Below, piece after piece: positions 56,714 to 64,000 of a stretch of 64,000 nucleotides of DNA. Positions within the stretch are counted from its first letter, which is position 1. Every line of letters starts with the position of its first letter. The notes under the pieces were generated by a model, which made no database searches, was not told the DNA's origin, and saw nothing but the letters and a program-made list of their open reading frames with translations. This stretch comes from Neobacillus nitrireducens. Its GTDB lineage: Bacteria > Bacillota > Bacilli > Bacillales > Cytobacillaceae. The stretch lies in the NCBI RefSeq assembly GCF_030915405.1, contig NZ_CP133262.1, forward strand, positions 1,860,001 to 1,924,000, in the 5' to 3' direction. Made by a program: the position numbers and the translations under genes.

Positions 56714-56797
56714 AAAAACCGAGCAAAACATAAATCTCTATAAAGAATGTCGTTCCAACGAACATTCCTTACAAAGAGTTCATGTTTGCTCGGTTTT
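56714..56797 (-). terminator. Long leader hairpin, possible attenuator
   Basis: AAAACCGAGCAAA and its complement close an imperfect hairpin with arms of about 40 bases, ending in CGGTTTTTTATTTTA on the minus strand. It lies after the DUF3870 gene and 58 bases before the CoA-transferase start, with no clear promoter between them, so it can act as terminator or conditional attenuator. Confidence 0.65.
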
Positions 56798-56846
56798 AAT
56801 AAGACCATGGGAAGAGGTCATCCTCCCACTTTATTATAACCAAACG

Positions 56847-57176
56847 TTATGTATTCATTTGCTTCACATTATCCCAGTAACGTTGAACTGCAGCTTGAAG
56901 AGCCACAATGATCGCTTGCTGGGATGGAGCAAAATAAAAACTTTGAATTCGTTTAATCAACTGCTCAACACCGTCTTCTAAACAGTAGCCTATCAGCAGT
57001 TTTTGAAAATAATTTTTTGTTAGTTCAGTTACGAATGTGAATTCAGCTCCGATAATCTTATGATCTTTCAGATTTACTTCGAGGACAATTCCCGCATGCT
57101 TATACATTTCATACATGGAAGTTCCCTGTGGAGCTTTTGCATATCCTGTAACAATTACTGTTTCCAGTGTTTGCAT
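56847..57176 (-). CDS. DUF3870 protein
   Basis: 109 residues. TVIVTGYAKAPQGTSMYEMYKH at the start and EFTFVTELTKNYFQKLLIGY match DUF3870, of unknown function. ATG 57174-57176 has AAGGTGG upstream. It is the first gene after the sigma-A promoter and is separated from the lysine operon by the long hairpin, so it may be a sensor or accessory of this pathway. Confidence 0.8.
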   Translation of the reverse strand: MQTLETVIVTGYAKAPQGTSMYEMYKHAGIVLEVNLKDHKIIGAEFTFVTELTKNYFQKLLIGYCLEDGVEQLIKRIQSFYFAPSQQAIIVALQAAVQRYWDNVKQMNT

Positions 57177-57221
57177 GCCCTTATCCACCTTTCAAAACCC
57201 ACTGAACATGTTTCTAACACG

Positions 57222-57250
57222 AGTATACGGGTCAGAGTAAACAATGTCAA
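57222..57250 (-). promoter_or_regulatory. Sigma-A promoter of DUF3870 and the lysine operon
   Basis: TTGACA (57245-57250), 17 bases, TATACT (57222-57227) on the minus strand. AATTTTCAAAAACGT at 57264-57278 (plus strand) is a 12-of-15 match to the CodY consensus. Confidence 0.65.
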
Positions 57251-57278
57251 TGTGAATATTTTAAATTTTCAAAAACGT

Positions 57279-57627
57279 TGAAGCGCCTTCAATTTCAAGA
57301 AGGCTTACGACTATTTTTTAGACCTATACACAATAAATAGATTATTCTGCCTTAGATGTTAATATCCTTCTGGAAAGGTTAGAATTTTTTACCACCCACG
57401 TTCCTGCATACGCAATCCGTTCCTGTTTTCGTTGTTAAGCCTCCTTAGATAAAAAATGGATACCCTTACAAATTTATCAAAAATTTAATTTTACTATTAA
57501 ACTTGCAATTACTGTGCCAACATTAAAAACACCTATTTATTCACCATTTGTGGAAAAAACATGAAAAATTTATTGGCACTACCCTAGTTTTTTTGCACTA
57601 AAACTGCAAAAATTTTCTTTCTAAGAA
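57279..57627. other. Non-coding stretch upstream of the DUF3870 promoter
   Basis: About 350 AT-rich bases without a supported gene. Only a weak GCCTTC...GAAGGC hairpin near 57285-57312 was seen. Confidence 0.4.
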
Positions 57628-57774
57628 CAAAAGGCGCAAGCGCCCGTTCAGCGGCGTATGGCCTGGAGCGCTCCAACTGAGATAAAGGAAACACGAAGAG
57701 CGTTAGCGCATTCGTGCTTGACTTATCGTAGGGCGGAGAGCGAAGGACACTAGCCGTTGGGCGCTGGAGCTGGA
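57628..57774. repeat. GC-rich dispersed structured repeat
   Basis: About 147 bases, much richer in GC than the surroundings. It starts AAAAGGCGCAAGCGCCC and ends GGGCGCTGGAGCTGGA, with an internal hairpin CACGAA...TTCGTG. Elements of this kind are common between genes of Bacillus-like genomes. A short remnant (AAAAGCGTAAGCGCCC) is at about 63033-63050. Confidence 0.6.
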
Positions 57775-57832
57775 TTCAAAGAGACTAGATCAATTTATCC
57801 ACAATTAAATATTTTATAATTTCCTATACAAT

Positions 57833-57868
57833 AAAAAAATCCTAACATCATAAAGACGTTAGGATTTT
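57833..57868 (-). terminator. Terminator of the tRNA gene
   Basis: AAAATCCTAAC and GTTAGGATTTTTTT, 11-base stem with a T-run on the minus strand, just after the tRNA. Confidence 0.85.
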
Positions 57869-57874
57869 AAATGA

Positions 57875-57946
57875 TGATCTGAGAGGGATTCGAACCCCCG
57901 ACCCCATCCCTGTCAAGGATGTATTCTCCCGCTGAACTATCAGATC
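57875..57946 (-). tRNA. tRNA-Val(GAC), atypical, no encoded CCA
   Basis: 72 bases fold into a full cloverleaf: acceptor GATCTGA/TCAGATC, D arm GTTC with a seven-base loop, anticodon arm CATCC-TTGACAG-GGATG with anticodon GAC, T arm GGGGG-TTCGAAT-CCCTC, discriminator A. The body (short D loop, AGAATACA before the anticodon arm) resembles tRNA-Gly(GCC) of bacilli more than ordinary tRNA-Val. It has its own promoter and terminator. Confidence 0.88.
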
Positions 57947-57966
57947 GCTTATTAAGTACAAATTTA

Positions 57967-57994
57967 ATTATATTGAATTTTTCTAGAATGTCAA
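57967..57994 (-). promoter_or_regulatory. Sigma-A promoter of the tRNA gene
   Basis: Perfect TTGACA (57989-57994) and TATAAT (57967-57972) with 16 bases between, 20 bases before the tRNA. Confidence 0.8.
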
Positions 57995-58032
57995 TATCTT
58001 TTCAGCTTTACTGCCTAAAAACAATAAAAGGG

Positions 58033-58082
58033 AAACATTTGTTCTAATTTTCTTGAATAAAGAACAAATGTTTGGATATAAT
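58033..58082 (+). promoter_or_regulatory. Promoter with inverted repeat and LexA-like box
   Basis: TTGAAT (58053-58058), 18 bases, TATAAT (58077-58082). AAACATTTGTTCT (58033-58045) and AGAACAAATGTTT (58061-58073) are perfect 13-base inverted arms around the -35. AGAACAAATGTTTG fits the Bacillus LexA box CGAACRNRYGTTYG in all but the first base. Confidence 0.55.
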
Positions 58083-58112
58083 AATAACATTCAGTAGAAA
58101 GGAGTGATTCAA

Positions 58113-58337
58113 ATGGATGGTTTATTTATGCGTTCTATCGAGGAAAATATTCCATTAGAAATGATTTACCTAGCAGAAAACCAAGAGTTATCACAGCGTA
58201 AGCTAATTGTGAAGGAAGTTACCGACGAATACATTCGAGCCTATTGTTTGCTGCGGAAACAAATGCGCACCTTTAAACGTGAAAACATTTTATCGATTAT
58301 GCCTGAATCCCGTTACAAAAACCATCACCTCCACTAA
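58113..58337 (+). CDS. Small WYL-like protein
   Basis: 74 residues: a WYL/YolD-like Sm-fold pattern, IPLEMIYLAENQELSQRKLIV then IRAYCLLRKQMRTFKRENILSI. ATG 58113 follows AAAGGAG by eight bases. YolD-type proteins accompany SOS polymerases in bacilli; the LexA-like box fits that, but no polymerase gene is adjacent. Confidence 0.72.
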   Translation: MDGLFMRSIEENIPLEMIYLAENQELSQRKLIVKEVTDEYIRAYCLLRKQMRTFKRENILSIMPESRYKNHHLH

Positions 58338-58458
58338 TCCTCTTCCCTCCTACAAATCACATCACATTAGCTTCCATTCCCCCTATTATTAAAAGCATTT
58401 CGACTTTAGTTTTGTTATAATGCAGTAGTAGAAATCGAATCATTGGGGGAATAAATGC

Positions 58459-59181
58459 ATGGAGTTTCCAAAAGGAACCATCAAAGAAGTTACCATCCAG
58501 AGCAGCGAACTTGGTGAGGATGTGCAGCTTCTAATCTACCTGCCTGCAAACTTTTCGCCACTATATAAATACTCACTGTTGATTGCCCAAGACGGCCAAG
58601 ACTATTTCCAACTCGGCAGAATCGCACGATGGGCAGACGATTTTCTTTTCCAAAGAGAAATTGAAAATATAATCATTGTTGGGGTACCCTATAAGGATGT
58701 AGAAGACCGCCACAAGAAATACCATCCCTGTGGCATACAAAATCAACAATACATACGTTTTCTAGCCCATGAATTAGTTCCTTACCTTGATAAAGAGTTT
58801 CCTACTTATCAAATGGGATCGACGAGAGCACTGATTGGTGACTCGCTTGGTGGTGCTGTTTCGCTAATGACAGCGCTTCAATATCCACATACATTCGGAA
58901 AAGTCCTGATTCAGTCTCCTTATGTGGATGAGTATATTTTGAATTCTGTCGAGAACTTCTCAGAAGGACAGCTATTACAGCTCTATCATGTAATAGGAAA
59001 TCAAGAAACAGGAGTCGAGACAACAGATGGAAGCTTGAAAGATTTCCTAACCCCAAATCGCAGGCTTTCAAAAATAATTTCAGAAAAACCCATTACCTAT
59101 TTCTATGAAGAATTTAACGGAAATCATACTTGGACTTACTGGCAGCCAGATTTAAGAAGAGCCCTTAAAATGCTTTTTTAA
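58459..59181 (+). CDS. yjcH: YjcH-like esterase
   Basis: 240 residues, Fes/esterase-D type alpha/beta hydrolase. [19 protein letters not shown], nucleophile [10 protein letters not shown] (about 131), and the histidine in [12 protein letters not shown] near the end. Next to yjcG and yjcF as in B. subtilis. GGGGGA precedes the ATG. Substrate unknown. Confidence 0.85.
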   Translation: MEFPKGTIKEVTIQSSELGEDVQLLIYLPANFSPLYKYSLLIAQDGQDYFQLGRIARWADDFLFQREIENIIIVGVPYKDVEDRHKKYHPCGIQNQQYIRFLAHELVPYLDKEFPTYQMGSTRALIGDSLGGAVSLMTALQYPHTFGKVLIQSPYVDEYILNSVENFSEGQLLQLYHVIGNQETGVETTDGSLKDFLTPNRRLSKIISEKPITYFYEEFNGNHTWTYWQPDLRRALKMLF

Positions 59182-59302
59182 TCTTCCTAATATGGACATC
59201 AACGATAAGTTGTTTAATATATTTCGAAAATTTGTTATAATATTAAGAAGGTTAATTTTTGTATCTAAAAAAAGTCCTGTTTATCATAATGGAGGTATTC
59301 GA

Positions 59303-59815
59303 ATGAAATTTGGTGTTGTTATTTTCCCATCAAAAAAACTACAAGATTTAGCTAATTCCTATCGAAAGCGTTATGACCCGCATTATTCTTTAATTACGCC
59401 ACACCTCACACTGAAATATTCATTTGAGGCGACCGAAGAAGAGGCTAAAGAATATGCTGAAAAATTACGGAGAGTCGCTGTAAACCATAATGCTTTCCCA
59501 TTAAAAACTTCTAAAATCAGTTCCTTTCAACCCGTTAATAATGTTATTTATTTTAAAGTGGATAAGACGGAAGAACTTTCCGCCTTGCATAATGAAATCA
59601 ACCAAGAAGTTTCGGAGCAAAATTCAGATTATGCATTTGTTCCTCATATTACGATTGGACAAAAGCTATCAAATGATGAGCATTCTGATGTATTTGGTTC
59701 ACTCCGGATGACCAAAATAAATCATGAAGAAACGATTGATCGCTTCCATCTCCTATATCAGCTAGATAATGGTTCTTGGACCGTTTATGAAACATTTCGT
59801 CTTGGAAAGGAATAG
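59303..59815 (+). CDS. yjcG: 2H phosphoesterase superfamily protein YjcG
   Basis: 170 residues. Two HxT motifs, PHLTLKYS and PHITIGQ, mark the 2H (2'-5' RNA ligase-like) fold. ATG 59303 follows GGAGG by eight bases; the long upstream extension of the open frame has no start signal. RNA substrate unknown. Operon-like spacing to yjcF. Confidence 0.9.
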   Translation: MKFGVVIFPSKKLQDLANSYRKRYDPHYSLITPHLTLKYSFEATEEEAKEYAEKLRRVAVNHNAFPLKTSKISSFQPVNNVIYFKVDKTEELSALHNEINQEVSEQNSDYAFVPHITIGQKLSNDEHSDVFGSLRMTKINHEETIDRFHLLYQLDNGSWTVYETFRLGKE

Positions 59816-59820
59816 TTTAA

Positions 59821-60243
59821 GTGACAGTAAAGATTGTTGAAAATCAAAAAGAACGTGAAGATGCTTATTCCGTTAGAAAAACTGTTTTCGTTGAAGAGCA
59901 AGCAGTTCCACTTGAAGAGGAAATTGATGCCTACGAGGACGATGCAGAACACTTTATCATGTACGATGAAGGTTCTCCTATTGCGGCGGGCCGATTTCGT
60001 TTCGTTGATGGCTATGGAAAAGTTGAGCGAATTTGCGTATTAAAAGTGGCTAGAAAAACTGGTGCAGGTAAAGCGATGATGAATGCAATCGAGAGTTATG
60101 CCATTAAAAAGGATATTCATAAATTAAAGCTTAATGCTCAAACCCATGCCATTCCCTTTTATGCCGGACTTGGTTATGAAGTTGTCTCAGAGGAATTTAT
60201 GGATGCTGGAATTCCCCATAAAACGATGTTAAAAGAAATATAA
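59821..60243 (+). CDS. yjcF: GNAT acetyltransferase YjcF
   Basis: 140 residues. FVEEQAVPLEEEIDAYEDDA, GRFRFVDGYGKVERICVL and RKTGAGKAMMN show the acetyl-CoA fold. GTG 59821 has AAAGGA upstream, five bases after the yjcG stop. Acceptor unknown. Confidence 0.9.
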   Translation: MTVKIVENQKEREDAYSVRKTVFVEEQAVPLEEEIDAYEDDAEHFIMYDEGSPIAAGRFRFVDGYGKVERICVLKVARKTGAGKAMMNAIESYAIKKDIHKLKLNAQTHAIPFYAGLGYEVVSEEFMDAGIPHKTMLKEI

Positions 60244-60252
60244 ACATAGGAG

Positions 60253-60285
60253 GCACTTGGCGCTTTAAGCGGCAAGTGCTTTTTT
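60253..60285 (+). terminator. Intrinsic terminator of the yjc operon
   Basis: GGCACTTG and CAAGTGCTTTTTT stem 10 bases after yjcF. Confidence 0.8.
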
Positions 60286-60381
60286 GGTAATTCCATCAAT
60301 GTTCGGGAATCCCTTTTAGTTCCCTTCAGGTTTTGATATGATAGAACATGTCTTGATTTTTGGATATAGAGGGTAAAAACT

Positions 60382-62682
60382 ATGAAAACAGCGATTTATC
60401 AAAATCAGAATATTCTCCTTGAACAATTAAGCAGGGATCAATATCAAAAAATATTTCTGGCCGGAAAAAATGGTCAACTGAACTGTTCTATATGTAAAGA
60501 GACCGTTCGATTGTTTTTAGGTATTCAGAAGGAACCACATTTTTATCATATGCATTCACCCGATATACATTGTCCAGAGCCCACTGTAACTGCGTTGAAA
60601 TTAGATTCCCACCAATCTACGGAGATAAATGGATTTCACATACCAAAGGGCAGGACGATTACAACGCCCCCACCAAGCATTGATAAGTTCAAAACTGCCA
60701 CAAACATTGAATATACTGTTCCATACAAACAGCCAATGTGTAACACCCCTGTGGAGCGCTCACCTTACTTACAGGAGCTTGCCGAAAGTGGCGTTATTTT
60801 AGATGAAAGTCAGGCAGCCGCAGTCATGGAGACTGAAGGCTCTTTAATAGTCCTTGCAGGTGCCGGGAGTGGCAAAACTCGTGTATTAACTGCAAGGACA
60901 GCGTTTATGATGAATGAAAAACACTTGGATCCAAGGACAATAATGCTTGTTACTTTCACATCGAAAGCGGCTGCTGAAATGAAAAACCGGCTGCTTTCGT
61001 ACCCGCAAATGAAACGAGAAAAAGTCACGCAACTTGTTACTGGTACCTTCCATAGCATTTTTTATCGAATCCTTATGTTCCACGATGGAAGTAATTGGTC
61101 ATCAAATAAATTGCTGAAAAAAGAATGGCAACGGGATAAAATTTTGAAGGAATCAGGAAAAGAGCTCGACTTGTCGGAAAAAGAATTTGCCTATGATTTG
61201 GCCCTTCAGCAAATCGGCCTTTGGAAAAACTCATTACTAATGCCGGATGAAGTGAAGCCTGCTTCCGAATGGGAAGAAAAAGTAGTCTTTTTATATAAAA
61301 GATATGAGGAATATAAGAATAGTGAGGGTTTGTTTGATTTTGATGATATGCTGATTGGCTGCTATCAGCTGTTTGTCTCGACCCCTGCCCTGCTTGAACA
61401 GTATCAAGAGCGGTTTCATTATTTCTTAATTGATGAGTTTCAGGATATCAATAAGGTGCAGTACGAGCTCATTAAACTTTTATCAGGTAAACATAAAAAT
61501 GTTTGTGCCGTTGGTGACGACGATCAAGCAATCTATTCCTTTCGTGGTAGTGATCCTAGTTATTTGTTGGAATTTGAAAAAGATTTTCCATATGCCAAAA
61601 TGGTCACACTTGACCAAAATTACCGATCGTCACATGAAATAGTTACTGCCGCTAATCAAATGATAGCTGCCAATAAAGTGAGAAGAACGAAGAAAATGAA
61701 GGCACAGTTTTCAGCCGAAAGACTCCCGCAGTTATTTTTCCCCTTTGATGAAGAGGAAGAAGCAACAATGATTCTTACAGATATACAAGAGCAGATTTCA
61801 CTCGGAGCCAATCCGTCAGACTTTGCGATTCTTTACCGGACCAATGCCGGGTCTCGCGCAGTCTTTGAAAGGCTGGCTGGCTCCAACCTTCCTTTTAAAA
61901 TTGATTTAGATGCAGAGGCTTTCTATGAACGTTATATTGTGAGAAGCGCTCTGTCATTTCTAAAGGTAAGTTTAAACGAAGAGGACCCGCAAGCAATGGC
62001 AGACATATTACCATTACTTTTTTTAAAACAGACAATCCTCAAAGAATTAAAAGCACAAAGCATCCTAAAAGACTGCAGTCTTCTTGAGGCACTCGCACAC
62101 TTAACAACAGCCCATGCATTTCAGGAAAAGAAATTAAAAAAGGCTGTCACGATTATTCGAGGATTAAAGCATACTTCACCGCTAACAGCGATTGAAAAAG
62201 TAGAGAAAGATATTGGCTTTCTTGATTTTCTTAAAAAACGCGGAAATGAATCGAATAAACTTGAAAAAGGATCGGACGACCTTAAGGATTTAAAAGTGGC
62301 AGCCAAAAGTTTTGACAGCCTTGAAGCGTTTCTGGCACATACAGAGCATATGTCGGCGATGAATCGAGAAATCAAAAATTTAAGTAAACATTTTCAAGAA
62401 GCCATCAGCCTAAGTACAATCCACCGCTCAAAAGGACTTGAGTACAAAACCGTTTATATTATCGGCGCAGTCGATGGCAGCCTTCCTCATGATTTTGCCC
62501 TAGAAGCTTATCGGAATGGTGACTTTAATGCACTTGAGGAAGAAAGAAGATTATTTTACGTAGCGATGACTCGTGCAAAGAAGCAGCTGTTTATTTCTGT
62601 TCCACAAAATAGAAGAGGAAAAAAAGCCAATCGATCACGGTTTATTGCTCCGCTTAATAAAAAGAAGAAGACCAATTCCTAA
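60382..62682 (+). CDS. yjcD: UvrD/Rep-family DNA helicase YjcD
   Basis: 766 residues. N-terminal 100 residues contain a zinc-like set (CSICKETV, HFYHMHSPDIHCPEP), then helicase motifs: DESQAAAV, Walker A GAGSGKTRVL (about 160), LVTFTSKAAAEM, DEFQDIN, GDDDQAIYSFRG, YRSS, TIHRSKGLEYK and EERRLFYVAMTRAKK. It is a 3'-5' SF1 translocase probably in repair or recombination. The N-terminal zinc part is unlike PcrA and matches B. subtilis YjcD. Confidence 0.9.
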   Translation: MKTAIYQNQNILLEQLSRDQYQKIFLAGKNGQLNCSICKETVRLFLGIQKEPHFYHMHSPDIHCPEPTVTALKLDSHQSTEINGFHIPKGRTITTPPPSIDKFKTATNIEYTVPYKQPMCNTPVERSPYLQELAESGVILDESQAAAVMETEGSLIVLAGAGSGKTRVLTARTAFMMNEKHLDPRTIMLVTFTSKAAAEMKNRLLSYPQMKREKVTQLVTGTFHSIFYRILMFHDGSNWSSNKLLKKEWQRDKILKESGKELDLSEKEFAYDLALQQIGLWKNSLLMPDEVKPASEWEEKVVFLYKRYEEYKNSEGLFDFDDMLIGCYQLFVSTPALLEQYQERFHYFLIDEFQDINKVQYELIKLLSGKHKNVCAVGDDDQAIYSFRGSDPSYLLEFEKDFPYAKMVTLDQNYRSSHEIVTAANQMIAANKVRRTKKMKAQFSAERLPQLFFPFDEEEEATMILTDIQEQISLGANPSDFAILYRTNAGSRAVFERLAGSNLPFKIDLDAEAFYERYIVRSALSFLKVSLNEEDPQAMADILPLLFLKQTILKELKAQSILKDCSLLEALAHLTTAHAFQEKKLKKAVTIIRGLKHTSPLTAIEKVEKDIGFLDFLKKRGNESNKLEKGSDDLKDLKVAAKSFDSLEAFLAHTEHMSAMNREIKNLSKHFQEAISLSTIHRSKGLEYKTVYIIGAVDGSLPHDFALEAYRNGDFNALEEERRLFYVAMTRAKKQLFISVPQNRRGKKANRSRFIAPLNKKKKTNS

Positions 62683-62707
62683 ATTAGGAAAGTGGTCTTC
62701 TTTTTTT
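62661..62707. terminator. Bidirectional terminator overlapping the yjcD end
   Basis: GAAGACCA...TGGTCTTC with inner TTCCTAAATTAGGAA and T-runs on both sides, shared with spoVIF. Confidence 0.85.
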
Positions 62708-62966
62708 ATTTCTTATTGATCATATTCGAGATTGTATTGAGGTCAAGTTGTTTTCCATCGTTGATGATCGATTTAACAATTTGATCTTCCATTTCCTGAT
62801 TTACCGGTTTATTGGCAATTTGAGACACTCGACGGATCACATTACGGACAGTTTTTTCATCTTTAAAATTCGCATTTTGTAATGAATTGGCTAAATCAAA
62901 GATATCTTTCATATTAACGCCCGTTTTCTTTTCAATGTTTTTAAAAAATCCATTATCCATGTTCAA
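62706..62966 (-). CDS. spoVIF: Stage VI sporulation protein F
   Basis: 86 residues, helical: FFKNIEKKTGVNMKDIFDLA, DEKTVRNVIRRVSQIANKPV and a C-terminal MINKK. It matches SpoVIF (YjcC), a coat-related transcription modulator made in the mother cell. TTG 62964-62966 is seven bases after AGGAG; an ATG two codons on is possible. Confidence 0.88.
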   Translation of the reverse strand: MNMDNGFFKNIEKKTGVNMKDIFDLANSLQNANFKDEKTVRNVIRRVSQIANKPVNQEMEDQIVKSIINDGKQLDLNTISNMINKK

Positions 62967-63070
62967 AGATCACGCTCCTTCATAAACTACTCTTATTGTA
63001 TGAAGGAAGCGCAAAATGGTGAATAAAATAGGAAAAGCGTAAGCGCCCATAGGCACATACGTTATTGAAG

Positions 63071-63107
63071 CAAAGAAAGGGCCGGCCATCTTTTTTGGCC
63101 AACCCCT
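63071..63107 (-). terminator. Terminator after the YjcZ-type gene
   Basis: GGGGTTGGCCA and TGGCCGGCCC pair on the minus strand, followed by CTTTCTTTG. Confidence 0.6.
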
Positions 63108-63132
63108 TCCATTAATACAAGCTTATTGTTTA

Positions 63133-63249
63133 TTAATAGAAGCTTGCACCAACAATGATTAAAAGGATGAATAATACGACGATTAATACAAAAGTTGAAC
63201 CGCCGCCATACCCACCGCCGTAGCCGTAGCCGCCATATCCAAAGCACAT
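63133..63249 (-). CDS. YjcZ-family sporulation peptide
   Basis: 38 residues: [17 protein letters not shown] then one membrane helix, [20 protein letters not shown]. This Gly/Tyr start plus helix is the YjcZ/SscA type of spore peptides. GAGGTGA precedes the ATG. A longer frame on the same strand (63062-63259) is a shadow. Confidence 0.88.
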   Translation of the reverse strand: MCFGYGGYGYGGGYGGGSTFVLIVVLFILLIIVGASFY

Positions 63250-63356
63250 AGAATGTCACCTCACTTCTGTAATCTCATTAATAACATATGAAATTACTTT
63301 ATACTGTGTGTAGGCAATACATCTATTTCAGTACTGTGGAAACAAAAATGTGTAGG

Positions 63357-63713
63357 TTATCCTTTCGGTTTAAAAATTAGTGCACCTATAAATCCAAATA
63401 TTATTGCTGCAGAGATACCGGAACTTGTCACTTGAAACATACCGGTCAATACTCCGATCAGCCCATGTTTCTCTGCATCCTGCAGGGCTCCGTGGACTAA
63501 AGAATTACCAAAACTGGTAATTGGAATGGTAGCTCCAGCCCCTGCAAAGTCAACCAGTGGCTCATACAATCCGAAACCATCCAATATTGCTCCAATAACA
63601 ACAAGCAAACTTAGTGTATGACCTGGGGTAAGCTTGGCAACATCAAATAAAAGCTGCCCGATAACACAAATTAGCCCGCCGATAACAAATGCCCAGAAAA
63701 ACATCGCTAGCAT
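63357..63713 (-). CDS. spoVAE: Stage V sporulation protein AE
   Basis: 118 residues with about four membrane segments. [26 protein letters not shown] and the [19 protein letters not shown] loop identify SpoVAE. With SpoVAC and SpoVAD it loads dipicolinic acid into the forespore. ATG 63711-63713 follows AAGGAG; the gene begins five bases after the spoVAD stop. Confidence 0.93.
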   Translation of the reverse strand: MLAMFFWAFVIGGLICVIGQLLFDVAKLTPGHTLSLLVVIGAILDGFGLYEPLVDFAGAGATIPITSFGNSLVHGALQDAEKHGLIGVLTGMFQVTSSGISAAIIFGFIGALIFKPKG

Positions 63714-63717
63714 TTGA

Positions 63718-64000
63718 TCACTCCTTATCTCCATTCATTTCGATTGCAACCGCATGTGCAATACAGGGGATCGATTCGTTTTGCTGAAAACTAAGCGGTG
63801 ACAGCAATGCTCCTGTTGCAACTACGAGGATTCGTTTAAATATACCCTTTTTCAATTGGTTTAATAAATGTCCATATAAAGCTGTTGCTGAGCATCCCGC
63901 GCCGCTTCCACCCGATTGTACAGGCTGATCATCTTTATACATTAATAAACCACAATCCTGGAATTGTTTCCGCTCTAATTGAAGACCACTTTTGTTGATT
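63718..64000 (-). CDS. spoVAD: Stage V sporulation protein AD, C-terminal part
   Basis: The frame runs off the right edge. About 93 residues are visible, among them [36 protein letters not shown] and [15 protein letters not shown], the thiolase-like end of SpoVAD, which binds dipicolinic acid. The stop is TGA at 63718-63720. The operon continues upstream outside the window. Confidence 0.93.
   Translation of the reverse strand, partial: INKSGLQLERKQFQDCGLLMYKDDQPVQSGGSGAGCSATALYGHLLNQLKKGIFKRILVVATGALLSPLSFQQNESIPCIAHAVAIEMNGDKE

Noticed and set aside
57573..57600. TTGGCAC...TTTTGCA as a sigma-54 promoter
   Set aside because: The distance between the GG and GC elements is several bases too long for -24/-12.
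63062..63259. 65-residue basic frame
   Set aside because: Shadow of the YjcZ-type gene at 63133-63249, which has the proper ribosome site and family sequence.

Overview
The window is chromosomal DNA from an endospore-forming member of the Bacillaceae, close to Bacillus/Neobacillus. It is AT-rich, with strong AGGAGG-type ribosome binding sites and ATG/GTG/TTG starts. It carries spoVAD, spoVAE, spoVIF and a YjcZ-type spore peptide, the B. subtilis-like sets yjcH-yjcG-yjcF-yjcD, desKR, yknWXYZ and kamA/yokU, and a class IV (PhaR/PhaC) polyhydroxyalkanoate cluster. No phage, plasmid, IS or CRISPR was seen.

Layout. 1-3.9 kb: a membrane-protein fragment, a YcgL-like nucleotidyltransferase and a p-aminobenzoate operon pabB-pabA-pabC, in which pabB carries an in-frame amber codon. 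4.0-7.3 kb: an OmpR-type response regulator and kinase, a PepSY protein and a secreted His/Asp-rich repeat peptide. 7.3-15.8 kb: one long minus-strand operon that looks like the E. coli ydjXYZ-ynjBCDF set: a YdjY-like lipoprotein, a TVP38 membrane protein, a flippase-like protein, a GrdB/PrdB-type reductase, a small membrane protein, a YnjB-like binding protein, two permeases, an ATPase and a CDP-alcohol phosphatidyltransferase. The reductase frame contains an in-frame TGA in a UxxC context, followed at once by a perfect 8-bp stem with a GUG loop. It is therefore probably a selenoprotein with a bacterial SECIS, and this is the most interesting find in the window.

16-30 kb: an IDEAL-domain protein, hydrolases, desKR without des, and the PHA region (PhaC, PhaR, a second PhaR-like protein, a phasin-like protein, an SDR and an acyl-CoA ligase), with a duplicated hydrolase and a duplicated ligase alongside. 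30-39 kb: a YitT-type protein, a stand-alone trpB, yknWXYZ (ATPase frame broken at A_AAA_AAG), an AI-2E family protein, a TPM protein and LemA. 38.5-43.3 kb: a b(o/a)3-type cytochrome oxidase with its 49-residue subunit IIa, SCO and CtaB, and an FNR/CRP-like site at the promoter.

44.6-57.2 kb: lysine uptake and breakdown (LysP, YokU, KamA, acetyltransferase, M81 hydrolase, aldehyde dehydrogenase, two aminotransferases, thiolase, two CoA-transferase subunits, DUF3870). Together these can be read as a route from lysine through beta-lysine and GABA to acetyl-CoA and succinate. 57.2-64 kb: a GC-rich dispersed repeat, an atypical tRNA-Val(GAC), a WYL-like small protein under a LexA-like site, the yjc genes and sporulation genes.

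Three lesions (pabB amber, yknY frameshift, a possible indel between the M81 and acetyltransferase genes) should be checked against reads before being taken as biology.
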